Shown here: piece by piece, positions 14,956 to 27,860 of the stretch
Layout of the letters: each line of letters begins with the position of its first letter
Numbering within the stretch: position 1 is the first letter of the stretch
Assembly (NCBI GenBank): GCA_034190875.2
Contig: CM067357.1
Location: 23,002,644 to 23,066,643 of the forward strand
Origin: Urechis unicinctus
Taxonomy: Eukaryota > Annelida > Polychaeta > Xenopneusta > Urechidae
Length of the DNA stretch: 64,000 nt
Direction: 5' to 3'
Made by a program: the position numbers and the translations under genes
The notes under the pieces: model-generated
Databases searched by the model: none
What the model was told of the DNA's origin: nothing
What the model saw: only the letters and a program-made list of their open reading frames with translations

Positions 14956-16859
14956 TAGTTAATGTATCAGATACAATTGCTGTTTCTATTTCGCTTGTAG
15001 ATGCAGTACAAGGTGAGTGTGTCAAAAACGTACCATGACTTCCCAGAAAAAGTGAAGATTACCAAAGTTCAGAGCAAAATGTGGCGTGTCCATCATGAAA
15101 ACTGTCCTCCAAGTCGCAGTCAGTCGTCGATAGCTGTGACCCCAAAGACCACATCCTTTTCCATTGCATTATATGATAAGTGCAGGTGTAATATGCCCCA
15201 TTCTCCTATTCATTAATGCATACGCCCGAATTCGGCAATATATTAGCTGTTCGTGTCATGTGCTAACTTCTGTCTACATATTATGAAATTGTGCCACTCT
15301 AACATATTTATATTGAAGGAAAACTTACATCAAAAATTTGAATGGATTTCCATTTGTTTGTTCCATCATTTTTTACCATAGTAGAGACATATTTCCTTTC
15401 CTCAAATAACATCCTATCATTAAACGCAGAGAAGTTGAAAACATTGTTAGCTGCCTCACTTTTGGTACGGACCATCAATGAACTCATCACCCTCATCAGC
15501 CACACCGATTGATCGTCATATGTTGCGGTTGTTTGTTTATGTTTGGAAATGTATGTTTTATTACAATTGGTGGTTTTGTGATACTTGTAAACTATTTTGA
15601 TGGAATGGCACTTTATAGAACTAATGCATTCTACCTGTTTATGAATCAACCACTTGATAATTGCGGATAATTGATACATTTGTCGCGTTTAAAGTTCATA
15701 ACCTTCTAACCAAATATGGGTGTTTGTTTAACCTAATTTGGTTTCACAATACGTATGTTTAAAAGCGTACTTGAAAACGGTAGCCACACAACTCCCATTG
15801 GGCTATTACACATCCTTTATCCTACGAAATGATTATACCAAGATGATGTCTTCTAACAGGAAACATACAATCACTATGCAAGACGCAAATTTTGAAAATA
15901 GTATGCATTGTTTATTACAGTGGCACATCTCTATCACTTTAATTTAACTCCCCCCCCCGTAAGAGTTAAATTCATCGAAAACCGCGACGAAAATTAGAAT
16001 TTCTTGGCACAATTCATTTCGAAGATGTTTTATATCATTTGAGAGGTGGGCAAACTTTGAACATTAACGAAACCCCACCCTATGTTTAATGCATGGAATG
16101 GGGCATGAATGATAAATTGCTGAGAGAATTCATAGTCTTACAAACTGTTGGTTTGGGTGCAGCGACTGTTGGCACTGTATATCGGCTGCGAAATCAGTTC
16201 CATATAACAACAACGGATACCTCATATCTGCGCGTAACATAAAATTGTGTGCAAATTCGGTGAACTTAATGATACAATAGAGAATCGAAAAGAAAGTATG
16301 ATGTGCTGGCAACTTGTAATTTTGTCTGATTTTTATGATACAAGTGCCTTATCAATAAAATTTAGCTGGAAGAGAAAATCACTATTTTGACAACTGTTGG
16401 CGTGATACACGGTAGGCGATGTCCTTGGTCCCAGTAGACGATACGAAGTCAGAACCGTTGTCTCCTTCAGAACTATGAAAATCGCTCTGCTATTGAATAT
16501 TAATGCGGTTCTATATATATATATCAAAATGTAATGACTTGCTCAAAATGTGTTTGCAGTAAAAGGAGGAAAATCAACCAACATTCATCTCGCCGTCACT
16601 ATGCTTTCTGGTGAAATTTGGTTATATAGTAATAAACGATTAATATATATTGTACAGCAACAGGTTGAATGCTCAAAGCTTTCTCGATCAGCACTATATT
16701 TGACCGAAACGTTGTCTCCATAATAAAGAAATGCCCCTTAATGTATATGTATATTACAACGTGCAATCCGAACAATGCTTTAATCAGGTATGTGCAAATC
16801 GATATTGTTCATATAGTTTACAGGTCAATGGATAAGAAGAAGCTCAATAATATAAGCCT
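14956..16859. other. Unassigned stretch with a small hairpin
   Basis: No repeat match or recognised protein was found. The longest frame is 123 codons (15308-15679, -), which is chance length. The only structure I noted is the poly-C hairpin at 15941-15972. Confidence 0.4.
15941..15972. other. Perfect 10-base inverted repeat around a poly-C loop
   Basis: The arms aatttaactc (15941-15950) and gagttaaatt (15963-15972) flank a 12-base loop that is mostly C. Nine C run from 15950 to 15958. It could extrude as a hairpin or be a remnant of a tiny palindromic element. Confidence 0.75.
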
Positions 16860-17075
16860 AATGAAAGCCAACTATAAAAGCAATTTTTATAAGTAAAAAA
16901 AAACGTTTCGGTATTTAGCAAGGACTTATGGTTGCATGTAAATATAGTGATAGTGAAGTTTATGTACGACCGGCGGATAGTGAAGTTTATGGACGACCAA
17001 AATACTGCAATGCATACCGGCTGGTACATTGATGCATTGTAGCCATTTATGCTTACGATCGGTCTACGCAAAATC
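16860..17075 (-). repeat. Repeat family U, copy VI, distal fragment
   Basis: It matches 53765-53980 of copy V in direct orientation. Landmarks are the string at 17020-17035 and tttatgcttacgatcggt. It is separated from the rest of copy VI by about 800 bases absent from copy V. Confidence 0.75.
16949..16998. repeat. Local 23-base tandem duplication
   Basis: Units at 16949-16971 and 16976-16998 start gatagtgaagtttatg and differ at one base, with a period of 27. It lies inside the U fragment. Copy V has a single, more diverged version near 53880. Confidence 0.85.
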
Positions 17076-17889
17076 TTCAGCATGTAAATAAGCAAGGTGG
17101 ATATATCTCCCTAAAACGATAATAGATTGACGTACCTCGCAGGACTGCAAATATGGGTCTACGGTCCCGAGGCTGTCAACCGGTACGGAGAAGATGAGGT
17201 GGCATTCGTGTATTACGAAACATAACCTCGAGGGGGTCCATCATGGCGATAACGCGGGTGATCTGTGGTGGGGTTTTGTACCCTGTTCCACAAATATCAA
17301 TTGCCCACGATGACATGTAGCATAAACTGGTTTGAGAGAACGATTTTTCTGGACGATGTGACAGAGACTATATATAACACGGTAAGTAGATATAATCTGT
17401 AACTATATCATAATGTACACATGGGGTTGATTTGTGAGCATGATAGGAGTTGGCTAGGTACACAGAGAGGGCATAGCTACTTGATTAATGCGACCATGAT
17501 CGTAACATATTTTTGCAGATTAGGTAATGTCTCGTCGTTTCATATCATATGAACGAATACAATGTAAACATATATACATAAACATATACCGATTTAGCAG
17601 CTGTATCAGAATGCATCATTTATGAGCAAACATATATGAATATGGTACCGGATTGAGTTTCGCAAGGCACCAGAGATGATTCAACACTCTATATTACCTT
17701 ATGCATACGTGCGTTTATGCTATATATGTTAGGTGTTACTCAGGTTTGTTTTCCCCACCTATGCTATCCCAAACGAATGCGTTCTCTCGATCAATCACAC
17801 TAACCGAGGTCAAGGTATAATTTGCAATGTGTTAACGTACGACCAAGTATGTTGACATCAGCTGAGTATCTATATATGCTCTCAGGCAG
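17076..17889. other. Segment of copy VI absent from copy V
   Basis: Both flanks align to adjacent sequence in copy V (53980 and 54140), so about 800 bases here are extra or have been replaced. The first 250 bases are visibly richer in G+C than the surroundings. I found no terminal repeats, target duplication or frame of note. Confidence 0.45.
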
Positions 17890-20860
17890 TGTGTTTACAA
17901 TATGCATCTGGGTAAGCCCGCCACGAGGTCATCATCCAAAGGCCGGGGGACTGCGAATTCGATTTCACGTAGGTTTAAGCAACTAAGTCAAATATATCTG
18001 TAATTTATGAGTTAAGTCCTTTCAGCTATTTTGCTGTCAAAGGTCCTTTCAACATGCATTGAGCGTCTGAGTGCACTTCTAGGGTATGAGCCATGCTTAA
18101 CAAATGGCTAAATAATGAAGCCGGAGATGATTAGCACCCATGGATACTGATGTATTGTAGATGATCCTAAATACAGCCATCGCTATGTGAACATGACAAA
18201 AGCCTGGAGGACAGAATAAAAGATACTATCCCTTTGTTACCCACCAGAGGACTGTCGAGACAACAACAAAACCAACGTTAATTGAATCTTACGCCTAAAC
18301 TCGATAGACATCATGTATTTGTTATTCATTTGACCATATATGACCTGGAGTAATTTCATTTAGTATAAACTCATATATGCATGGTTTGCCTATTTTAGCT
18401 CCAATTGCTACGACAATTCCAGCTCATGCTTTGCGATGACATATTTATTTTGTGGCAGTAAATATCATCATTAACATTCGGCTATGGCAAATCCTTGTTT
18501 CCCAATATTATCCTCAGCACCCAGTTTATTTAAAATCTCAAAAAATTCGTACAAAAAAAAACTAACGTCAGTCAATACAACATTTCCTTGGTTGTGACAA
18601 CGAACCATTCTTATTGATTCCGTAAGTACATGCACCTCCTTGCTGAAGTTGTAACTGTTATTGCTTCATCAGCATACACGTTTGCGCTTTCTCGTAATAG
18701 CTGCAATCCATTTGGATGTAAATATGTTATTTCATTTATGTACTCACTCAAGGAATATGTCAAAGCTAAAATATTTTTTATGTGCAACCGAGAGCTGATA
18801 AACAATAAGTGGCAATTTGTTAAGCAGGATTCCAGTCCGGTTTCTTTATTGACTTAAAATGCAATATCAATAACGTTTTGTATGGAATGTTATGTCCCAA
18901 ATCTGCCTGTAGTTGTCTTCAAAGCAATATCAGTAATGGATGGATTCAACTGTGTGTAAAACTGTTATTAATATAAGTAAGATACCTGAGATACTGCCAG
19001 TAGATAGATATTTTAGAGCATCATTCCGTTGGTTATATATCCGAGGAGCCATGTGCATCAGCCGATGAATCTTTCGAGTACATGTCTGACATAAAAGAGA
19101 CGACATCTTTACCGTGCATTTCATAAATTACTTTGCTGTTCGTGCTTTGTTAGCTAAACGTGACCTCCCGGGACCGAACCATCCAATCTATCATTAACGT
19201 ACAGCTCGAAGCTTGCATTTGTATGTGTGAGTTAAGATGAATCAAGGTTCTTATTAGAATATTTCATGCATCGTAACATAACAGGCTGTGCCATGTGTAC
19301 GTGACCAAAGGTGCACTTTTCCAGCGAAGTAAGGAACAAAGAAGCTTCTGTCTTACAGGTAATATGAGTCAATCGTAGATGGTTTGCTGGTAACCTCGAT
19401 ATTTGCCAACAACATTGGCAGAGTTTGTTGCTGCAACGACAATAAGACAAGTGTGTCTCATTAAGACAAGGGACATAGTTCAGAATATGTTGCAATTACA
19501 ATACCGGATAGATAAATCGCATGTTAACATATAGCTGTAACTGCCCTGCTACACCTACGTTACCCAGCGTAGGCTAAAAAGCTCAAGGATAGATACAATA
19601 GCGCTTGCATAGCAGCTCCAAGTTACCATCGTTAAACGATTGATGTTGCCTGTACAGAGGTCATTCACTTATTACATTGCACTGTTCAAGATAATTTGTG
19701 ACATGTAATGCGCAGAATGTACCATTATCAAATCAATCATAGACCATCGCTTACGTAGCTGATTAAAGGCCTGACCCCCCTAGTTCACCACAACTAAAGC
19801 AAACGAGATGATCCATCAGCCAATGCACCACACATTGTAGTTTTAAACCTTCCGAATTATATATGAGGGTAGTACCTGTCTGTATGATAAAATGTGTTAT
19901 ATGCCTGCGCAAAGCAATATCACCTTTCATCAAACTTTGAATGTTGCAAAGAAAGCTTGCTATCGTGATATAATAGTGAATTCTACTGCAACAGTGAACT
20001 CATTGTATTGCAACGATGTATTGTACTGCAAAGATGTATTTTACAACAGCTAGCTGCAGACACAACTAAGCTCGTTATCGCACAAGACAGATAGGTTGTT
20101 TACGAAACAGACGTGCCACAAAGGTAGCGAAAAATAGAAGTAAGAGGGGGTCGTCAATATTAAACTGTTCCTTCTACCAGTGACAAATTAACCGGGTATT
20201 CATTGTGCAAATACATTATTACAATTATATACTGGACATGGTATAGCTAGAGCATCGACACATCTGTAACGTCTACCGAGCAACAGGGAACCGATAGACA
20301 ATTGGGTACAACACATGAATATTTGCGTTTAGCGGATGTGATTTCCCCACTTTAATGAAACGAGTAACTGATATTAATGATAACCAGATAAAAAGATGGT
20401 GAATGGTACAGTTATACAATACCAGCGTACGCATGCCATGGTGGTGAATGTAGCTGCCTTAATACATATCTAGATGTTTCAGGTTTATAAGTAGGCTGGG
20501 GGTTGTTTACCAACACACCGTAATTATTGCTGAATTCACCTTCCCCCCTAAAATGGCGAATCCATCTACAGGAATATTGCCATTAGTTACCATAATTTCG
20601 ACCACGGTATGTGCGCTGTGTAATGAGCCATCAGTATTCCACCTTTTGCCAGTTGCATACCTTTATAATAAATAAGCAAACACGTATCACCAAATCACGA
20701 CTTTTTGTTTCGCCCACACCTGGGGCGGTCGTTATACGTCTTAAGGATATTCGCAGGGGAACGCAGAGAGGTTACGCAGTCGAGTTCACTTACGATGGGG
20801 ACCAATATAGAAGATAACTTGTCAAAAAGCAAGCAAAATATTAACGAACCTGTCGCGCGG
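17890..20860 (-). repeat. Repeat family U, copy VI (longest continuous copy)
   Basis: Positions 17890-18840 align directly with 54140-55190, and 18895-19380 with 56540-57000. Positions 19330-20860 align, reversed, with 4110-1880. It thus bridges the part seen in copy VII and the parts seen in copies IV and V. It lacks the 1.3-kb central segment present in copy V (55195-56505). It also keeps a short tract (complement of cctctctgcg, 20762-20771) where copy VII has a 700-base microsatellite. Overlapping frames are not kept between copies. Confidence 0.85.
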
Positions 20861-21287
20861 CTAATTGGTTTTCCCTCGCAAATCACTGTCTATGTGCGAA
20901 ACATTTTTGTGTTTTATAATTATCTTTCAGCCTGTGAAAGCAAATATACAGGATGTTATTGGGCAATCCCGATTACCTATTACCAAAAAAGAAAAATTAA
21001 CGTCTTCGGATCCGCCACTTGGAATATTTCAAGATGGTGATAGGTTAGAGAAGTCAACATGACAATGTGATGCAAAGCCCCTCAAGTATTGGTATGAAAT
21101 CAACAACTCATAGTGGGTTGCTAAAATGAACGTTTCTCAAATATACGTTTAACATATAACTTGCAATCAATTTGGAAGAGGAGACTTGCAACGAGATAAC
21201 GTTTTTCTGAAATAAGTGTATATTTTGATGAATTAACGGAACCTATTTGATAAATACCGAACTAATAAATTATTGCAGCAGATTATT
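20861..21287. other. Unassigned spacer
   Basis: Nothing recognised beyond overlapping frames of at most about 110 codons, which begin inside the repeat. Confidence 0.35.
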
Positions 21288-21620
21288 CTAATGTTTATAA
21301 ACGAACTCTAAGATGCAATGTTCATGAAGGCTGACTATAGTTGAAATATGTATTGTTCTAAAACATAAGTCGACATGAATATTAAATTCAACTCTACTTA
21401 TGTATCTTGATGCATGATATTGTAATGTTATTGTGTGTTTTAAGATGATTGGTATTGCGTTACTCCAAGTTAATATGCCGTAAGTTAAATGTGGTTGTAT
21501 TATTGCAATATATATGGTTTTTCGGGGTTTTAGGTGGTTTATCGTGTTTCGCTTCAACGTGAGCAACCCTTTGCATTTGTTTATGTAAATGTTGGACACG
21601 AGATCAATGAGGAAATATGT
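21288..21620 (-). pseudogene. Non-LTR retrotransposon reverse transcriptase, 3' fragment
   Basis: The 103-residue frame (21288-21599) shows the C-terminal pattern of jockey/CR1-like reverse transcriptases. First comes a short lead with GLLTLKR, then an aromatic and aliphatic helix leading to QPHLTYGILTW (about residues 35-45). After that come LQ..A.R.I (about 59-66), an H about ten residues later, and a closing hydrophobic block ending in FVYK. The frame continues upstream for about eight codons to a stop at about 21623-21625. The polymerase core and endonuclease are not visible upstream, so this is a short, dead 3' relic. The family identification rests on motif pattern only. It is the best evidence that the host is an animal or a related eukaryote. 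Confidence 0.75.
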
Positions 21621-21745
21621 TCTTATCTAACAATAATTACAACAATTATACCAACACAACAACACATCATAATCTATTGGTAATTTTGTGAGATAGCAAA
21701 CAATTCTATCTAAAAAAATACGAGAGTCAGTGGACCGTTCGATGG

Positions 21746-21855
21746 TTAAAGCCGAGGTCATCTACGCAGGACACTTCATGTCTTTAACCCATGATGACGG
21801 TCGACCCTTGGTAGTTGAACATGTCTTTCTGCCATAATTCAACCCTCGGCTTTAA
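21746..21855. mobile_element. Possible miniature inverted-repeat element flanked by TTAA
   Basis: A perfect 12-base inverted repeat, ttaaagccgagg at 21746-21757 and cctcggctttaa at 21844-21855, bounds 110 bases. If the outermost ttaa on each side is a target duplication, the element has 8-base terminal repeats and resembles the target preference of piggyBac-type transposons. A TA duplication (Tc1/mariner) is also possible. There is no coding content. I did not find a second copy in this window. Confidence 0.4.
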
Positions 21856-21859
21856 TGTT

Positions 21860-23950
21860 GGTGAGCCTGATTTAATTAATTGTGGAAAGTAGTCTTTCAA
21901 CATGTATGAAATCAATTATGCTCGTTCAATATTCTCCTACCACTGACTCCATATATGAAACGTTATGATTTGTACAATCTAATCCACTCGGGCATATAAT
22001 TGATCGCTAAAGAGCAATACAGTAACTAGATTGATCGGTTAAATGTCTTGGGCTCCGTATGTGAGCACCGTGGCTAACCAGTGTGATATTTATCAACCTA
22101 ACCTAATTCGGGATAGATAATTTGAGGTAATGCTCGTCTGCTGCAGAATTTAAGCATCATCAGCGTTCGGGTTACCCATATGCACTTACTAGAGCTACTT
22201 CAGACGAAGGTCGGTGTGCATTACTATGCCAGACAGTTTCCATACATTGTTTGATTGTACTTAATTGGCTCATTTACCAGGTCATTAAATGTGAAATCGC
22301 ACAACTAAACAGCTCCACTGCGAGCGGGCAAATTGGAGGGGCGATAAGGTTCGCGCATGTGGTTAATAAACTCTATGCAAGCAGTGCAAAGCCTCAATAT
22401 GTTAACTTTAAAAGCGTGTATTTCAACCACAAAGTGCAAACACAAACTCTGTTTTCTGTTTTGTACAAATAAACATAGAATATCTTCATATGCTTGTAAT
22501 AAAATAGGCCATACATTTCGTCTTTTCACGTTCGACACAGGGAATGCAAACGGACACGAAAGGGTGAGATTACCTTTATATGTCATATGATGCGTTTCAA
22601 TTCATGGTATTACCACATGGTGAACCCGACAGCCATAATCAAACTACAGAATATGTTATAGAACATATCTCATTTCCCAATTCCTAATGTAGAACATAGG
22701 CAATCGACATTTGTACTGCTGCGTGCCATGAGGCTGACACATTTCGTTAAAAGGAAAAACATCATAGAAAATATTGCCGCATTAACTGGCCTCCACGATG
22801 CGCTCTAATGTTTGCAGATTTTGTGACGTGATGTTAATGTAGATTACAAAAGTTCAGAAGCGCCATTGTATATGGCAAGCGGAGTGCATTGTGTATGGAA
22901 GAAACAAATTAGTGTTGGTTAAATATGACTTTGTCCATGACAGTCAAAATTAGATAATAGCGCGTACATTTGCAGGTGTTATTCTGTTGCGATGTACGCT
23001 TATGGTAGGCTGGCTACTAATGCAGTATGACATGTTTGATCTGCAAACGGCTTTTATTTGTCATGACGTATGTCTTGTGGTTCGATTCATTACATCGCGC
23101 ATCCTATTCAGATATTGTAATTTAATGTATGTACGAGTTTGATCAGAACGGCCAAACAATATTAACCGTAGTCCTACACAAGCACATGTTCATAACAACA
23201 AATCTCCTGGACCAAAGCGCTGATCAATAACACGGAATGAAATATGTTTTGTAGCTCATTGTTGCAGGCTCCTTATGTTTGTTAACTAACGGCTAGGTAA
23301 ATACCTAATATGTATGTTAAACATTATTCCGATAATATTTGACCGCTTATGCCTGCGCGATGATTGTTTGCTCGAAGCGATTAGAAATAAAGTGTCTCTG
23401 AAAAGAGTATATTCCGGGCAGCATGCAAAAGCATAACGTAAAAAAACTCGTCTAGTTACCACACATCGTGAATAGATTCGCAATGTGATAAATAATGTGT
23501 CGGTCTATGCGTTTATTGGGCAGTGATGTCAATCAGGACTATTCGGTACTATGCCGGTACTTTACAACAGCCATGATGTTCGAGAGTCCCAAACATCCTT
23601 AACAAAACGTAGCCGTTTAAACACAAATGCCACTAACATCGCCTCAATTGAATGTCGGTAACAGTCGGTTAAGCTACATTGCTTTTGCCATACGTGTGGT
23701 ATTCATGCCTGTTATGGTGCAGCATGCGTATTACGCTGTGGCTGAGAACCAAATATTCTCTTGGCGCCTCCTGGTGCTGTCTGAGCATGTCTATGCTTAC
23801 ATTTTTTCTCAAACATTGTACCTTTCATATTATTGACGGTTGGCTCGAATGGATACATTTATGCACATCCTGCGTCGGAGATACTATGTGGTGGGGAGTG
23901 TTTGGAAAATTAACGTAGAATGTAATGATCCGCGATTGATAAATCGCAGA
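21860..23950. other. Gene-free stretch
   Basis: No repeat match or recognisable protein was found. The overlapping frames at 22251-22590 and 23627-23918 are under 95 codons and sit on both strands, as expected by chance. Confidence 0.4.
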
Positions 23951-23954
23951 CGCA

Positions 23955-23992
23955 CATATATATAAATGTATATATATATATATATATATATA

Positions 23993-24076
<84 letters not shown>

Positions 24077-24092
24077 AATTTATATATAAATA
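23955..24092. repeat. (TA)n microsatellite
   Basis: About 135 bases of nearly pure TA, with one tatc and a few tataaa interruptions at the edges. The Tyr/Ile frames over it are artefacts. Confidence 0.95.
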
Positions 24093-27000
24093 TAGCCCGA
24101 GAGCATTGTGTTGCAAAAATGTGCACGACGTCATTAGATTGCTCCCATATTTCAATAACATAGAAACTCCGCTGGAAGTAGTACCTACAGCCAATTGGCT
24201 GTTGTGCTTTTGTTACTATATTGGCTAAATTAACCTTTAATAGGCCACATATCATCATTTATTACAGAGAAATGTTTTTTGCAGAGCTGCAAATATATGA
24301 AATAGCCATACAAATAACTTTGCAGTCAATATAGAACGTTAAAGACCTACATGACATGGCCTGGATAATCTTTCCTCCAAAAAGTATTATTATGATTTCG
24401 GTATTAGAATGCACAAAGCGGGCCTCGTAGAAAATACAACTGCTGAGATTTGCCATTTCGTCTTGATGAGTTATATATTGTTAGAATCAGTCATCGTTTT
24501 AAACAACCTGTTGTATGTCGATTACACCAAAATATAATAAAACATGCTGCACAATAACATTTGCCTATTTGTCATCAAACCAGTCTCGTATGTATTCAGA
24601 GTTGAATATATGATTTTGTATATTTTCCGCGTTAGGTTTGCACGTATTGTTTAACTAAGCCATTAGCAGCACGTGTGTGTCAAACGCTTTAGATGCGCAC
24701 AAGCTGAGCCATAAAGTTAGTGTATTTCACAGGTTGCCCTCAAGACGGCAATCATACAATGACAAAGCACATCACCTACTCTACTCACGGTAGATATGGT
24801 ATATTTTGAGCTGGCATATCCTTCTCCTCTAATCCTACTTAAGCAGTTCTATCACGAAGCCGTAACAACATACCAAGGTCACATTCTTGTCAGTTATTAG
24901 TGGTTTCTGTCCATTGCTTCTTAGCCGATTAATAGGTATGCACACTTGTAGTTTACATCGTGGACGCGTCATTTCAATTAACGATGTCACTACTGATGCT
25001 GCTTCACGCAAATGCAAGGCATGTGGCACGTTTGGCGAAATAAATGAACCATTCCCATCATCAGTAGTTCACGTTCATATATGTAGAATTTAGAATACTG
25101 GCCAATGCTGTGAGCAGTTGTTTACTGCACCAAAACAACAAAGTTTGCGCAGAAACAGGATGGTGGCTCAGGTAGCGTGATTATATGACAATCAATATGC
25201 AAATACCTTTTGAATGATATAGCCGAACTGGCAACATTGTACTGTCATCAGTCACCCGGATCTGTGCCTACAGCAGACCCTCGCAAGGTCATGTCAGTAA
25301 TTTATATTATCATATTTGGTCAACCAAGTTAATTATAGCAGTCAATACCTGTCATGGAACAAATAGCGACGTGCACTAGTGAGATATATCCAGTATACTT
25401 AAACATATTTCATTCCTATGTTTGAGATCATAGCAAATTTAGCAGTCTGTCAGGAATTTGCATGGCTTGCGTTATAGGTGAAATAACGTTTATGACAAAT
25501 CAGAGGATATTCAGCTGTCAGTCGTAGCAATCTTCATTCACTTATTTGCTTCGAAAACATAACGCCAAAATGTTAAAAGTTAATTGCAGGCCAGCAATAT
25601 GAATTATGCACCTATTTATGTTATTTCTTAAAGAACTGTCACATGCAATTCATACCATGAGGGACCAACTCCTGCATTTGAGACAAACATTTTGAGCAAT
25701 TATTGATAAAGCAAAGATGCTTCCGTGACCACTGATAACACCCATTAGCAACTTGTTCGGGCGTGAATTAGAGGAAGACTAAGGCATGTTTGAAGCCCCT
25801 GTTTAGCCAACCTTTCCGCAACATATTTCAGCGATTCAGTTCTTTGAACTTTTTTTATGGCCTTGGATTAAACATTTGGCGATGGCGGTATACGCATTTT
25901 GAACCTCACGTTTTGCATATGTAACAAAGCAATGCACACAAAATCAGTGGCCTGTCGTGCGTGTTGCATATATTTACTTGTAACTCTCGTGATGGATCGT
26001 GCAATAATATACAGAGATTCTATATGTGTTTAATATTAAAATCAACTGTGACATCTTTTTAATTTATTCGAAAAATTATTCGGCGGCTAGGGTCACCAAA
26101 AATATCCTCAGCACATTGTCTCGTTTGAACCTATTTACTCGGAGGGTGACCGTGTATCATCTGCCCGACACCTATTTAAAGTGACTGATAATTAAAACAG
26201 TACCAACCCTATGCCAAGCATAACATATCTATCTACAATGAATTGCATGGTTGCATTTTGCCAGCCCAAGATGTGAACTAGTTTGACTTTGATGTATGTC
26301 ATTATTAATTTGTACGGTTAAAATGGATTGCAATTGACACAGTTTGTTACAATGGTTGCCACATGTGCAGTGGACTGATGATAAATCAAATCACAACACC
26401 ATGGGCAATATTGAGCGCATTTACTGAAATAATGACTAGGCCGTGCTTAGTCTTATTTCGAGTGAACACTGTTGTGATTTCAAAATGGTAAAACCATTTC
26501 TATTCATGGTTATTTTTACCGGATAATGCCGTCCCCGTCAGAACACGCAAATACGAGTGCAAAACTGAAGTATAACGCAATGAACCCTAGAACAAAGGTT
26601 ACTTCGTGATGATATACATCGGTAGTGTAAAACATCGTTATTTCGTCGCAGCAAACAAAAGGGGTGCATTAACCTACCAATGGTTGCTGGATAATACGTT
26701 TGAAGCCAATTAGCGATATGCACGAAGATCAACATTGTGGCGGGTGATTAAGTGAGGACACTATTGCAATATTCCCAATGCTACTCGATACTCGGTCATT
26801 GACATCATGATTTCTAATGTTTGTCGTTAAGCTGCTTGGTATAGGATACTGGAAGGATATAATGCCGATTGCGACGTACAACCAACCACTTGAATTAATA
26901 AAATTGTATCAGAGGTCATACATGACCGCCATGTGTAGTCAGAATAGCTGTCGATCGAACTTTTCTGCGTCACATAAACAGTTGTGTCACGACCAATGTA

Positions 27001-27699
27001 GATTTCAATAATTGTACGCAGACTGTGTACCTCATCGTGAGCGCTGCAATATTTTGTTTAGCAGCACCATAAGGAATGCAGTACAAATCTTACTTGAATG
27101 TTTTTGGGTAGGATAGAATAACGCACTTGCAGCTAAGCCGAAATGGAACTCTTTAACAGAAAGTTGTATCTATAACGCACATCACGCTATGATACAAAAT
27201 GATGAAAATACTAAATTGTCAAAACGGTCACATTTTATCAGCAGTCGAAAGGATGCATATTTTGTCCAGGTTTGGTTGATTTAGCGCATTATGATTTCCA
27301 TATCGCTCATGTCAATTAACGCTCACCTTCTCTACTTAGTCATGATAAATCGCGTACAATCGTTGCAAATAGCATAGATTAGGTGTTGTGCAGTTGTTAG
27401 GTTTAACAAGACTCAGAATTCTTCGATATTTGTGATCCTACATAAATGTTGTAGATTACCAAATGTTGCTGGCTTCAATTCAAAATAGGTATGCATCAAA
27501 CCTCTAACGTATGTATCAATTTGCGTTCTTTTGTATTAACAACATAAAAAAATTAACTCCCGAGACCTGACTTATCTCTGGTTAAATGGGGCTGAGGACA
27601 AAACTTTTCATTGTGACTGTTAAGGCTATGTCTGATTTTCGGTGACTTGTTTATGCTTTGTGGGGTGCTTTAACAGCTTTCACATGGATGTGCATATAA
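24093..27699. other. Gene-free stretch
   Basis: No frame exceeds about 70 codons on either strand. No repeat match within the window was noticed. An imperfect inverted repeat, ggtaaaaccat with atggttatttttacc, lies at about 26488-26520. Confidence 0.4.
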
Positions 27700-27860
27700 C
27701 ATAGCACTGATCAAGGATATTGTGCCATCATTCGTTATGAATGTTTGGACTCGGTTGTATCCATGTATCCGTTAACATATATGCATGAGATAAACAATGT
27801 AGTCATTGTAATTTATAGTCAGTGCATCCGTTGATGTACCTAGTATATTGTACAACTTAC
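27700..27860 (+). repeat. Diverged repeat matching 46180-46350
   Basis: It shares ordered short matches with 46180-46350 in direct orientation, including gtttggac, catgtatc, atatatgc and agtcagtgca. Identity is low, near 70%, so homology is probable rather than certain. A partial 18-base duplication (cggatacaatatggttta type) follows at 27866-27919. Confidence 0.5.

Noticed and set aside
23070-23100. ggttcgattc resembling a tRNA B box
   Set aside because: No matching A box, acceptor stem or cloverleaf could be drawn around it.
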